Shown: positions 37,889 to 47,625 of the stretch, piece after piece
Layout: each line of letters starts with the position of its first letter
How positions within the stretch are numbered: the first letter of the stretch is position 1
Source of the DNA: Didymella arachidicola
Taxonomy: Eukaryota; Ascomycota; Dothideomycetes; Pleosporales; Didymellaceae
Direction: 5' to 3'
Assembly (NCBI GenBank): GCA_016630955.3
Contig: CM049986.1
Span: forward strand, 1-64,000
DNA: 64,000 bases
Position numbers and translations under genes: made by a program
The notes under the pieces: generated by a model
The model's database searches: none
What the model was told of the DNA's origin: nothing
The model's input: only the letters and a program-made list of their open reading frames with translations

Positions 37889-38368
37889 TGTTACGATCTC
37901 CGAGTTGCGAGGTACTGATAGGAAGCGGGGCATCGCTAAGGATGACAGCGTGTCACCAATCACGGGACTCCGGGATGGCATCCCGCCAAGACGTGACCTC
38001 CGGGATGGCATGACCTCCGGGGATGGCATGACCTCCGGGGATGGCACGACCTCCGGGATGGCAAGACCTCCGGGGATGGCACAACCCTTGGGATGACCTC
38101 CATTACCTTCACTATATAATCTAGTAGGAACACAACTCTTACAGTTCGTGTTCAATCCTAAGTTAAAGTTTGTCTTTGGATCTCAAACCCAACCTTCGAG
38201 CTAGACAGTCTACTCTGTACTACTCATCGTTACCCTGCTCTCAAGACTGACAGATCGTATCTGTACACCTTATTGCAACCGACCCCTTCGGCTTCCTGTC
38301 ACCGTACTCATCCCCGAGAACCAATAGAATTAGTGCTTACGAGCTTTGCTTAAAGTACGACTTCAACA
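37889..38368 (+). repeat. 3' LTR of gypsy copy 4
   Basis: 480 bp, apparently identical to the 5' LTR. Preceded by the polypurine tract GAGAGGGGAGAGGTAG. It is directly followed by truncated transposon sequence. Confidence 0.94.
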
Positions 38369-39020
38369 CGCGCGTGAACCACGCGTGGCCTGCGCACGGC
38401 AGCACCAGCACGTTGCTTTGTTATTTTTAACTGCGACTGCTGTAAGACCTTGCCCTTAGCCTGTTTAGGCAATTAGATACTTTTTTAAGCGTCGCGATCG
38501 CGTTTCTGAGCTGCTCTTGCTGCCTTGCGCGCGTTAATTTCAGCACGTGATTTAGCAGCCTTGCGATCGCGCTCTTCTTTCTTCCTCAACCGCCTCACAC
38601 AGTTATCCTCCTTCTCTTTTGCCTTAAGCAGTTTATTCTAGTGCTGAATTTCACGCCTAGTGGTTTTTGCAGCCTCTTCCTCTAACTGCTGCTGCTTAGT
38701 TGCCGCCTAGCGTTAATCGGCACGTGCCTTCGATTAGGGGCTCTACTAGGTAGCACCACCCTGTAAATTAAGGTTATCTGCGGCTAGAGGTAGTGCTTTC
38801 TTCTTTTTATTCTTCCTCTTCTTGGCTGCTATTGCCTCTCTAAGGCCTTAAATCTTGTGCTAGGTAAGCTCATTAAGCACGTGGAGGTGGTGAATTCTCT
38901 GTTTAACTGCGTCTGCAGCAGTAAGGTCCTTATCCTTTACAGCGCTCCTTAGCAGTGACTTAGTCTTTAACTAACTAGGCTTAGGAGAAGCCGCCTAAGG
39001 TCCTGCTTGCTCTAGAGGTG

Positions 39021-39534
39021 TGTTACGAACTCTTATACCAGCCAATTGCTGACAGGCTGTCAGCGCTCAAGAAAGGACTCGGGCAGTATGGTTACGGGGG
39101 CTCCCCGTGCGGCACGGTTGTGACGTGGTGTTCCCACGGTCACGTGACCTCGCTCACGCCTTGGCACTCGAGCAAGTGGATCCTCACGTGCCCAGCTCAC
39201 GCAGCTCACGTCGAGCAAGTCGAGCAGACGCTCACGAAGCTCACGTCGAGCAAGTCGAGCATAGGATATCTCTTTAGTATATAAGTACGTAGGAACACAA
39301 CCCTTATGGTTCGTGTTCAACCTAAGTTATCAAGTTTGTCTTTGGATCTCAAAACCAACCTTCGAGCTAGACAGTCTACTCTGTACTACTCATCGTTACC
39401 CTGCTCTCAAGACTGACAGATCGTATCTGTACACCTTATTGCAACCGACCCCTTCGGCTTCCTGTCACCGTACTCATCCCCGAGAACCAATAGAATTAGT
39501 GCTTACGAGCTTTGCTTAAAGTACGACTTCAACA
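39021..39534 (+). repeat. Solo LTR (514 bp) with TSD
   Basis: It runs TGTTACGAAC...CTTCAACA with perfect target duplication AGGTG (39016-39020, 39535-39539). U3 holds tandem CTCACGTCGAGCAAGTCGAG units. R/U5 is shared with the gypsy copies. It is inserted in the old pogo-like pseudogene. Confidence 0.95.
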
Positions 39535-40253
39535 AGGTGTCGCAGGTGGCGGAGGTGTTGGTGTTCTAAACTGATTAAGTATGACGTCGGCGTTTGGTGG
39601 GTAGATACCTGTAGTTTCAAAGGCACTCTCTACTAACGCCTTAGTAAAAGTATAAACCTAGGCAGGCTAAAACAGGCTTACAAAGTCAGCCTTAGTTACT
39701 AGGTACTATCCCTGCGTTGTGTGGTTGTGTTTAACTAGTTGGTTGGTATAGTTTTAAGCTAGCGACTTAAAGCACACCACATCTAGCGGCTGAAGCGTGT
39801 AGGTGGCGTGTGGAGGGAAGATAAGCAGCAGACTCTTGTGCTGATTACAGCAATCGATAAAGGCCTTCGTCACGTGGCTACCGTGCCTGTTAATAATAAG
39901 TAGCCTGTACCTTCTCCGAGCTTTCCTCTTAGTGTAGCAATTAAAGACCTGTTCTAACCAGGCAACGCCTAAATTGTCGTTTGTCCAACTAGTAGGTGAC
40001 GTGGTAAAATGAACTAAGTGCTTGGCTGGATTAATTTCGCGTAACTAGCTTGCTTGTACTGCGTCACCTTTGGCTGGAAAGATAACCCCTAGGGGGAGGT
40101 AGGTACCGTCAGCATATACACTAGCAACCACGGTTATCTACTCCTAATTACTATCGTGGGTAGGTTGTTTAAACCGCCTCTTACAGTACAGTACCTTATT
40201 AAACACCCTCTTGCTCCTTCTAACTACCCTAATTATAAATCCCTTTTTATCTA

Positions 40254-42117
40254 ACGTACATGTACAACGAGCGGACCGGTCAACGAGCGGGCCACTTTTG
40301 CCAAGACCACACCAAAACTCCCCCTATTATGGCCCAAAACACTACAAACTGGCGCTGCATAAGGCAAAACAAGCTGTAATATTACTAAGAGACCTCTTCT
40401 ACAGCATTCTTGCACGTTCGCGCGTTGTGCCCACTCTCTCCGCACCGTCCACAGCGTCGTTGGGATGGTTCACCTCCTTCAGCCCGAACCTGCTTCTTTG
40501 CCTTCTTACCATCACTACGCGCGCTAAACTCCTGCAGAGCAGCTATCCGCTGGCCCTCTTCAACCGCAAGGCTTCCCTTAGCTTGAATACGCTTTCTTTT
40601 GTGCGATTTACGTCGCGTGGCGGCCTTATTAGCCGCTCGAAGCTCAGTAATCTCCTGTTGTGCCAAAACCAGCTTGTGCGCAATAATTGCTGCCCCCTTT
40701 GAGACCTTCTCAAACGCTTCAACTATAGAGGTTGGTGAGCTATTAACATGCGTCTGAATCCTCTTCTTCACAAGCGTTGATTGCGACCCAAATTCCAGGG
40801 TATTGCTTGGGGTTTGCGACTGCCAGAGCGGGCTGTTTTGGGGGAGTGGTGGCGATGGGGTGCGCAGCTTCACATCCAGGGCCAATATGACGCGATCTGG
40901 GGCAAAGGGAGCCAATCCGGCCCCTCGGAACCCTCCTTGAATGTTGCTAGGGGTAATAGCTTTCTTGTGAGCCGCTACAAAGCATGGGAGGAACTCCTGC
41001 TTTGTAATGTGGTTGATCCGGTTGCGCATAAGCTCATTAACCTCAACCCCGTACGCCTTCTTCAGAGGGCCAAAACAACCCACATCAAGTGGCTGAAGGA
41101 GGTGCGATGAGTGCGGAGGCATGCATAGGATCACAATCTTCTGATCCTTGCAGTATTGCGTGAATTCTGGAGTGTTGTGGCTCCCATGACCGTCAATAAT
41201 CAGCAACCGGTGGCTGCCAACAGTGCGCGCCTTTGTATACCTGTCAAAGTGCTTCAACCAGTCAAAACCAAGCTCATTGGTAGTCCAGCCGTTCTCAGAG
41301 ATGGCAATACTCCAATCTTGGGGCAGGTTGTTGTCCTTGTACCAGCTGGACTGGTGTTGGCGGGCTTTGAAGATGATGTAGGGTGGAATAGCCCATCCTG
41401 TGGCATTAATGCCCTCAATGACTGTTACCCACTCCCGGTTGCCTGGCTGGACCTGCTTTGCTCGTCCTAGTTTCTCTGCATCTGTTACAACAACTCCGGT
41501 GGATATCTGGCCCATCATGAAGCCTGTCTCGTCAAAGTTGTACGTGTCGTTGTCCTGGATGCCATACTTGACTTTGGTAGTAGCTACAAGGTTGAACCAG
41601 CCCTGTATAACCTCAGGGTCCTCGCAGAGGGCTCGCTTGTAGTCATACTTGCGATTAAAAACTGTTTTGAGCTCCTCCTGACGCGAAACAAACCTGCTGG
41701 CCCACCTTGGGCCAACAGGGGCCAAACTGCGCTCTTTCAGCAGAGAATTGGCCATATCAGCCACAAATTCAAGCCGGGGGGACTCTCCTCGCGTAACCAG
41801 CTCAAGTATGCGCATAACAATCACCTGCTCCTCAGCGCTGGTTAGATTCCGTAAGTTGGCCATAATATTAACGCGTGAAGGTCGTCCAGCGCGTCGTTGG
41901 TGTAGTGTAGTTCGAGAGACGCTGTAGATAGCTGCAGCGCGTCGCTCTGAGAGATTCGCGTCTTGTTTGAGAGCTTGGAGCGCAAGCTGTATCTGACGCT
42001 CGTTTGACGCGTTAAACTGTACTTGTTGTGGAGGCATTAGTGTAGGGAGGGAGTTTTGGTGTGGTCTTGGCAAAAGTGGCCCGCTCGTTGACCGGTCCGC
42101 TCGTTGTACATGTACGT
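40254..42117 (-). mobile_element. Fot1-like DDE transposon E2, intact
   Basis: Nearly perfect inverted repeats of about 68 bp start ACGTACATGTACAACGAGCG, with two subterminal boxes (AACGAGCGGACCGGTC, AACGAGCGGGCCACTT). TA at 40252-40253 and 42118-42119. It sits in the YNxDxKGF codons of the old pogo-like transposase. Confidence 0.95.
40385..42073 (-). CDS. Fot1-like transposase E2, complete frame
   Basis: 562 residues with no stop. Helix-turn-helix (about 25-65, RRAAAIYSVSRTTLHQR), CENP-B-type DNA-binding region (about 75-150), DDE core with FDETGF near 179, IIDGHGSH near 292, and LLQPLDVGC near 330. A long C-terminal region of heptads and basic residues (TRRKSHKRKR) and a CCHC knuckle CGRCGESGHNARTC complete it. 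It mediates cut-and-paste transposition at TA in the family. This is the best candidate in the window for an active Fot1-like transposase; it could also mobilise E1 and E4 if their ends are close enough. Confidence 0.95.
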   Translation of the reverse strand: MPRPHQNSLPTLMPPQQVQFNASNERQIQLALQALKQDANLSERRAAAIYSVSRTTLHQRRAGRPSRVNIMANLRNLTSAEEQVIVMRILELVTRGESPRLEFVADMANSLLKERSLAPVGPRWASRFVSRQEELKTVFNRKYDYKRALCEDPEVIQGWFNLVATTKVKYGIQDNDTYNFDETGFMMGQISTGVVVTDAEKLGRAKQVQPGNREWVTVIEGINATGWAIPPYIIFKARQHQSSWYKDNNLPQDWSIAISENGWTTNELGFDWLKHFDRYTKARTVGSHRLLIIDGHGSHNTPEFTQYCKDQKIVILCMPPHSSHLLQPLDVGCFGPLKKAYGVEVNELMRNRINHITKQEFLPCFVAAHKKAITPSNIQGGFRGAGLAPFAPDRVILALDVKLRTPSPPLPQNSPLWQSQTPSNTLEFGSQSTLVKKRIQTHVNSSPTSIVEAFEKVSKGAAIIAHKLVLAQQEITELRAANKAATRRKSHKRKRIQAKGSLAVEEGQRIAALQEFSARSDGKKAKKQVRAEGGEPSQRRCGRCGESGHNARTCKNAVEEVS

Positions 42118-42677
42118 TATGTTGTATGTGTTCTTAGGCAATACTTCATGCTCCTTAATTTTAAGGTGCAGGAGCTGGAAATACAAGCTGTATTTATTAC
42201 CAGAATCAGCCTTATGGCGTACAGTTTCTATAGGAGTTGACCAGGCAGTGATAAGGTGGTCTTGATTCTGGTTTAACAGCCTAGTAACCCAGCTATCAGA
42301 AGGCTCCCAGCGGCACAAAGGAGTCAAGAAATTAATAATCATTTGCCTTGTAGGCATCAGGTGTCTCTCTGTGAGTCCTCTGATGTATTGTACAAGCTCT
42401 GCCTCAGCACGTGGGTGGAGGAGCCGTTGGCTGTTGGTGACCTCTTCACGAGGGGTAACTTCACCCCTGTGCTGGCGGGTCAACGTCGCGCGTGAACAGC
42501 CATGTTTTTTGGCAAGAGCCCGGTATGAGAATTGTTCTCTAGGTCTTAAATTATCTAGATCTGCAAGGGCTTCCTTTAACGGCATCGTGGCGTTGAGTTG
42601 TAGGGGGTTTAAAGTAACGTCCAAAGTTGGTGGGGTGGCTCACGCACTGACCCGGCTCACGAGGTGCACAGACACGG

Positions 42678-42779
42678 TACAGCACTGCGCAGGCGTTCTA
42701 CTATAGAAACTGCGGCGCTCGGTGGGGTGCGGCCCTCGGTGGTGAAACACGTTATAGTTAGTTAATCTAGTTATGTATA
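42678..42779. other. Spacer between old pogo element and E3
   Basis: About 100 bp of unique sequence between the TA that ends the old pogo-like element and the TA that precedes E3. No gene. Confidence 0.5.
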
Positions 42780-42859
42780 ACGTACCCCACGGGCGAGCCG
42801 GTTAACGGGCGAGTCGGTCACTTTTGCCAAGCCCCCACCAAAGTACCCTTCTTACACCA

Positions 42860-44490
42860 ATGCCTCAACAATAACCTATTATTAACGCGTCTCAGGAAGC
42901 TTAGATACAGCTTGCGCTTCAAGCTCTTTAACAAGACGCGAATCTCTCCCAGCGACGCGCTGCAGCTATCTACAGGGTGCCTCAAAGCACACTAAGTGAC
43001 CGACGCGCAGGACGACCTTCACGAGGCGATACTATGCCCAACTCACGAGGGCTGGACAATCTGGAGGAGCAGGTGATTGTTGATCACATACTTGAGCTAG
43101 ACGAGCGAGGATTTGGCCCTCGGCTGTCAGATGTGGCTGCTATGGCCAATTCTCTGCGCGCTGAGCGCAATCTGGGCCCTATTGGCACAAACTGGCCCAG
43201 CACGTTTGTTAAGCGTCAACCAGAGCTCAAAGTGAAGTTTAATCGCAAGTACGACTATAAGAGAGCCCTCTGCGAGGATTCTGGGGTTATCTAGGGCTGG
43301 TTTAGCCTAGTAGCTAATATCAAAGCCAAGTATGGTATCCTGGACAATGACACGTACAACTTCGACGAGACAGGCTTCATGATGGGCCAGATATCCACTG
43401 GAGTCGTTGTTACAGCTTTAGAGAGACGAGGAAGGCTAAAGACAGTCCAGCTAGGCAACTGGGAGTGGACCTCAATGACTGTTACCCACTCCCGGTTGCC
43501 TAGCTGGACCTGCTTTGCTCGTCCTGACTTCTCTGCATCTGTAACAACGACTCCAGTGGATATCTGGCCCATCATGAAGCCTGTCTCGTCGAAGTTGTAC
43601 GTGTCATTGTCCAGGATACCATACTTGGCTTTGATGTGGCTACTAGGCCAAACCAGCCCTGGATTACCTCGGGATCCTCGCAGAGGGCTCACTTGTAGTC
43701 GTACTTGCGATTGAAGACTGTTTTAAGCTCCTCCTGACGCGAAACAAACCTGCTAGCCCACCTTGGGCCAACAGGGGCCAAACCGCGCTCTTTTCGCAGA
43801 GAATTGGCCATATCAGCTACAACTGTAAGCCGAGGGCACTCTCCTCGCGTGACTAGCTCAAGTATGCGCATAACAATCACCTGCTCCTCAGCGCTGGTTA
43901 GATTCTGTGAGTTGGCCATAGTATCATCGCGTGAAGGTCGTCCGGCGCGTCGATGGTGTAGCGTAGTTCGAGAGACTCTGTAGATAGCTGCAGCGCGTCG
44001 CACTGAGAGTTTTGCGTCTTGTTTAAGAGCTTGAAGCGCAAGCTGGATCTGACGCTCTTTTGACGCGTTAAACTGTGGTTGTTGGGGAGGCATTAGTGTA
44101 GGAAAGGAGTTTTGGTGTGGTCTTGGCAAAAGTGGCCCGCTCGCTGTGCTGGCCCGCTCGCTGTGCTGGCCCGCTCGCTGTACATCTACGTTACGCAAAG
44201 GGGGGAGCTATTTTATCGCACAAGCTAGTTTTAGCTCAACAGGAAATCAGCAAGCTTCGAGCAGCTAATAAGGCAGCTACGCGACGAAAATCACACAAAA
44301 GAAAGCGAGTTCAGAAGGAAGGGACACTAATAGTTAGAGATAGGCAGCGACTGGCAGCTCTAAACGAGTTTGGGGTGCGTAGTGATAGGAAGAGGGCGAA
44401 GAAGCAGGTGCGCGCTCAAGAGGGTGAGCCAAGCTAAAGGCGCTGTGGAAGGTGCAATTAGATAGGGCACAACGCACGAACTTGTAAATA
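42860..44490 (+). pseudogene. Broken transposase of E3
   Basis: Readable plus-strand pieces include LEEQVIVDHILELDERGFGP...YDYKRALCEDSGVI and DNDTYNFDETGFMMGQIS. The frame is then cut at the QLGNWEW segment and resumes at 44194 with AKGGAILSHKLVLAQQEI. The DDE core between these points is missing. Gln-to-stop and Trp-to-stop changes are frequent. Confidence 0.85.
43484..44191 (-). mobile_element. Fot1-like fragment E5 inserted in E3, inverted
   Basis: The minus strand gives a transposase N terminus (MPPQQPQFNASKERQIQLALQALKQDA...) through FDETGFMMG to the GNREW segment, where it stops. Its intact end (44113-44191) carries three tandem 17-bp boxes GGCCCGCTCGCTGTGCT and abuts a TA that splits the YAKGG codons of E3. 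The other half of E5 is gone. Confidence 0.87.
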
Positions 44491-44679
44491 ACACTAATCT
44501 ACTATAGACCTTGCTAGGACGTCTTCCTCAGAACCCCTATACGCGAGGTGCTGTTAATATACTACAATTTAATGTGAAGTTTGGTGGGGGCTTGGCAAAA
44601 GTGACCGACTCGCCCGTTGACCGGCTCGCCCGTGGGGTACGTTAGCGAAAAATTATTAAACAAACCAAACAGAGGCTTA

Positions 44680-46535
44680 ACGTCCGAGACGGGTGAGTGG
44701 CCGGGACGAGTGAGTGGCCGGACTTTGCCAAGACCCCACCAAACCCATGACTACACACGACCGTGCAGCGCCGTCAAGAACAGTAATCAAGAATTGTAAT
44801 CAGCCAATCTATTCAGAAACTTCTATTACATCTTGCTCGCATGTGCGCAAGTTGTGACTAGTCTTACCGCAACGTCCACAGCGTCTTTGCGACGGTTCGC
44901 CTACTTCAACACGCGACCTCTTCTTTGCCTTCTTCCTATCGCTGCGCGCCCTAAACTCCTTTAGAGTTGTTAAGCGCAGTCCCTCTGCAACTTCAAGAGT
45001 GCCTTCCTTCTTTACTCGCTTTCTCTTATGCGATTTACGTCGCGTGGCGGCCTCATTAGCTGCTTTAAGCTCAGTAATACGCTTCTGGGACAACACTAAA
45101 GCATGCGCCATCATCTCAGCGCCTTTAGAGAGGCTTTTCACCGCCTCAACCATCAAAGTAGGCGAGCTATGTACATGCCTCTGAAACCTCTCAAGGACTA
45201 GCTTCGTTTGAGACCCTAATCCTAGGGCATTGCTTGGGGCTTGCGACTGCCAGGGACCGTCCTCGACGGTGGGTAACGGTGGAGTACGCAGGCGGACGTT
45301 AAGCGTCGATATCACAGCCTCTAGGTTGTGTGGAACTAAGCCAGCGCCTCGAAAGCCTCCTAAGATATTGCTCTTCGTGATAGCTATGTCGAAAGCGGCT
45401 TTAAAGCACGGCAAGAACTCCATTTTAGTAATGTGGCTGATCTTGTTGCGCATCAGCTTCTCAGCTTGGCACCCATACGCCTTCTTCAGCGGCGCAAAAC
45501 AGCCGACGTCAAGCGGTTGTAGTAGGTGCGACGAGTGCGGAGGCATATATAAGGTGATTACGTTCTTCTCTTGGCAGTATTGCTGGAAACCAAACGAGTT
45601 ATGGCTCTCGTGGCCGTCGATAATAAGCAAGCGGCGGCCGCCAACAGTACGCCTCTCTGTATGCTCGTCAAAGTGCTTTAACCACTGCAGGCCAAGCTCG
45701 TTTGTGGTCCAGCCAGTGTCAGAGACTGTAATAACCCAATCCTGAGGTGTACTGCCCTCCTTGTACCAGGCAGAGAGGTGGTACTTGCCCGCGAAGATGA
45801 TGAAGGGTGGGATTGTCCACCCCATCGCGTTGACACCATGGATAGCCGTGGCCCACTCCCGGTTGCCTGGCTGAATGCTCTTCGGCCTTCCTCGACGCTC
45901 TGCTGCGGTGACTACCGCGTCAGTCGATATAACACCCATCATGAAGCCAGTCTCATCAAAGTTGTACATGTCTTTGTCCTGGATGCCGTACTTGGCTTTT
46001 GTATTCTGTACTAGGCGAAACCAGCCTTCTACAACCTTAGGATCCTCGCACAGAGCTCTCTTGTAATCATACTTCCGATTTGTCTTTACTTTAAGCTTAG
46101 GCTGGCGCTTTACGAATGTCTTAGCCCAGTTCTCGCCAACAGGGTCGCGATGCCGCTCAGCGAGCAAAGAATCAGTCATATCTCTGATAGTAGCGAGCTT
46201 AGGTGGAAACCCTCGCGCATCTAGCTCAAGGACATGCTGAACAATCGCCTTCTCTTTAGATAGAAGAAGCTTCATTGATTTAGGTTTGCAATCGCGTTAG
46301 GAGACTGTTCCGTTACGTCGTCGCCGTAAGGTCCGTTCAGGTGCGCCAAAGATTGCTGCAGCGCGTGGAATAGTAAGACTCGCGTCTTGGTTTAGAGCCT
46401 AGACTGCGCTTTGTATCACAGCTTCGTTTAAGCTTCTGTTCATGCTGCTACGTTACGACATCGCAACTTAATTGAAGGTGGGTTGAAGTTTGGTGGGGTC
46501 TTAGTAAAGTCCGGCCACTCACCCGTCTCGGACGT
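44680..46535 (-). mobile_element. Fot1-like DDE transposon E4
   Basis: Ends start ACGTCCGAGACGGGTGAGTG. TA at 44678-44679 and 46536-46537. The left end carries two subterminal boxes (CGGGTGAGTGGCCGG, CGAGTGAGTGGCCGG) but the right end only one, so the repeats are asymmetric. Confidence 0.92.
44809..46443 (-). pseudogene. Fot1-like transposase E4, two early nonsense codons
   Basis: From ATG 46443 the frame is colinear with E2 but has TAG at 46399-46401 and TAA at 46297-46299, both one C-to-T step from glutamine codons. The remaining 488-codon frame from 46275 is open and keeps the CENP-B-type region, FDETGFM, IIDGHESH, LLQPLDVGC and a C-terminal knuckle CGRCGKTSHNLRTC. Without the N-terminal helix-turn-helix it probably cannot act on its own ends. 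Confidence 0.88.
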
Positions 46536-46537
46536 TA

Positions 46538-46698
46538 GAATATTTTTTGTTTTGTTTGTTAATAACCTTGCGGAGCACTAACCTATAGACTATAAACAAA
46601 AATAAAACCATACTGCCGGGATGCCATTATTACTCTTTATACTCCTTGGAATGCGCGAATAAGCTTGCAGCTAACATGCAAACGTATAACGTAGTTTA
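46538..46698. other. Short spacer before the pogo array
   Basis: About 160 bp of AT-rich sequence between the TA flanking E4 and the TA (46697-46698) that starts the pogo array. A 61-codon frame starting at 46646 runs into the array and has no support. Confidence 0.5.
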
Positions 46699-46850
46699 CC
46701 GTGTCCGTGCACCCAATGCACGGATTCAACCAATGCACGATTTCTACCTTTCAACTCACCCCAAAATTGAGGCTGCGCAGCCACATACAATAGCTATTGT
46801 CATGAGAAAAGTTGGTGGAATAGTAAAGTGATGCTTGCGATTAATTTGGC

Positions 46851-47625
46851 CTATTTATATTTATGTGGAAGTGTGACGTTGCGGCCCCGGCGGGTGGTTT
46901 TGGGTGGAGGAGACGGGGAGCGCTCGGCACCAACTACACCACCCACACCACCCACAGTACCACGATTCTGCTTCTTTCTGGGTGCTACAGCTTGTGAGAT
47001 CTTGCGCTTAGCCTGATTAGGCAATTGGATACTTTTCTCAGCGTTAAGAGCTTGTTTTTGACGCTCTTTTTGGGCCCTGCGTTCGGCGGCCTGTTCTGCC
47101 TTCTCTGCCTTGACCTGATCACGCTTGGCTTTCTCCCTCATCCGTTGCCCACGCTTCTCTTCTGCAATTTTCTCGCGATAGAGCTTATTAGCAGCTGCTA
47201 ACTCCTTCATCTCTGCTTTTTTTAGAGTCTCTTCTTGCCTGTTGCGTTCTTCAACTGCCATCCGAGCTCGAGCCTCGCGGAACGCCCGAGGGGACCACAT
47301 TACTGCACCACCATGATACTCATGATGCTGTTGTAGGTCTAACTGCTTTCTAGGTTGTTTCTGACGACTCTTAATTTGGTGTACCTTCCTCTGCAGAGCG
47401 TCTAACTCGGCTTGAAGTAACTCTACCTGAGTAGAGAGATGGTGGATAGTTTGACCTAGCTTCCGCGCGCCTACACTGCGCGAATCCTTGACCTCCGCCC
47501 GGAGGGTTGTGCAAGCTTTAAGCCAATCCTCTGCAGAATAAGCTGTAGAACCAGAGGCTATTGAGTCTGACCCGTCTGGTGTTGTGTGGCGAAACCTATC
47601 AAGTACAACGTTGGGGTTTACTGGT
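46851..47625 (-). pseudogene. P1 transposase, C-terminal part
   Basis: Starts in PVNPNVVLDRF beside the LINE target duplication and continues open through a coiled-coil region (VELLQAELDALQRKV), MWSPRAFREAR, a basic Lys/Arg/Glu-rich tail and a C terminus RRGRNVTLPHKYK. It has no stop and is in frame with the N-terminal part at 53690-54817, so only the LINE breaks the gene. Confidence 0.9.

Larger units (their letters stand above)
31172..38368 (+). mobile_element. Ty3/gypsy copy 4, full length
   Basis: 7197 bp with two 480-bp LTRs that look identical and intact gag, pol and antisense gene, in opposite orientation to copies 2 and 3. The left flank (GTATT) and right flank (CGCGC) do not form a target duplication. 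Its right end cuts off the C-terminal end of an old pogo-like transposon, so a flank was deleted or exchanged after insertion. Confidence 0.94.
38369..42677 (-). pseudogene. Old pogo-like transposon, truncated and twice interrupted
   Basis: The transposase runs on the minus strand from an intact-looking N terminus (42594 down to about 42120; helix-turn-helix with SYRALAKKHGCSRATLTRQH), through the DDE region (40250 to 39540; DKKGFIIR, INRHGSHVT, LQPLDVVCF), to a basic coiled tail (39020 to 38400). It is split by Fot1-like E2 at the YNxDxKGF motif and by a solo LTR. Many stops and D-to-N type changes (INRHGSH for the usual DGHGSH) show it is dead. The right inverted end ...GACACGG is followed by TA (42678-42679). 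The left end is lost against the LTR of gypsy copy 4. Confidence 0.83.
42780..44642 (+). mobile_element. Fot1-like transposon E3, chimeric with an inverted insert
   Basis: Ends match E1 in type: ACGTACCCCACGGGCGAGCC at left and its complement at right, with TA at 42778-42779 and 44643-44644. The N-terminal third of the transposase (42860-43466) and the C-terminal tail (44194-44490) are on plus. Between them lies a minus-strand fragment of a different Fot1-like element (E5). Stops occur early (TAA and TAG within the first 25 codons), so it is non-autonomous. Confidence 0.87.

Noticed and set aside
12201..39519. Recurrent 60-76 codon frames (MFNLSYQVCLWIS..., MFLLEYILSRKA..., MNTNCKSCVPTRL...) in several places
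   Set aside because: All lie within LTR R/U5 or U3 and recur only because the LTRs are repeated. No conservation beyond the LTR sequence itself was seen.
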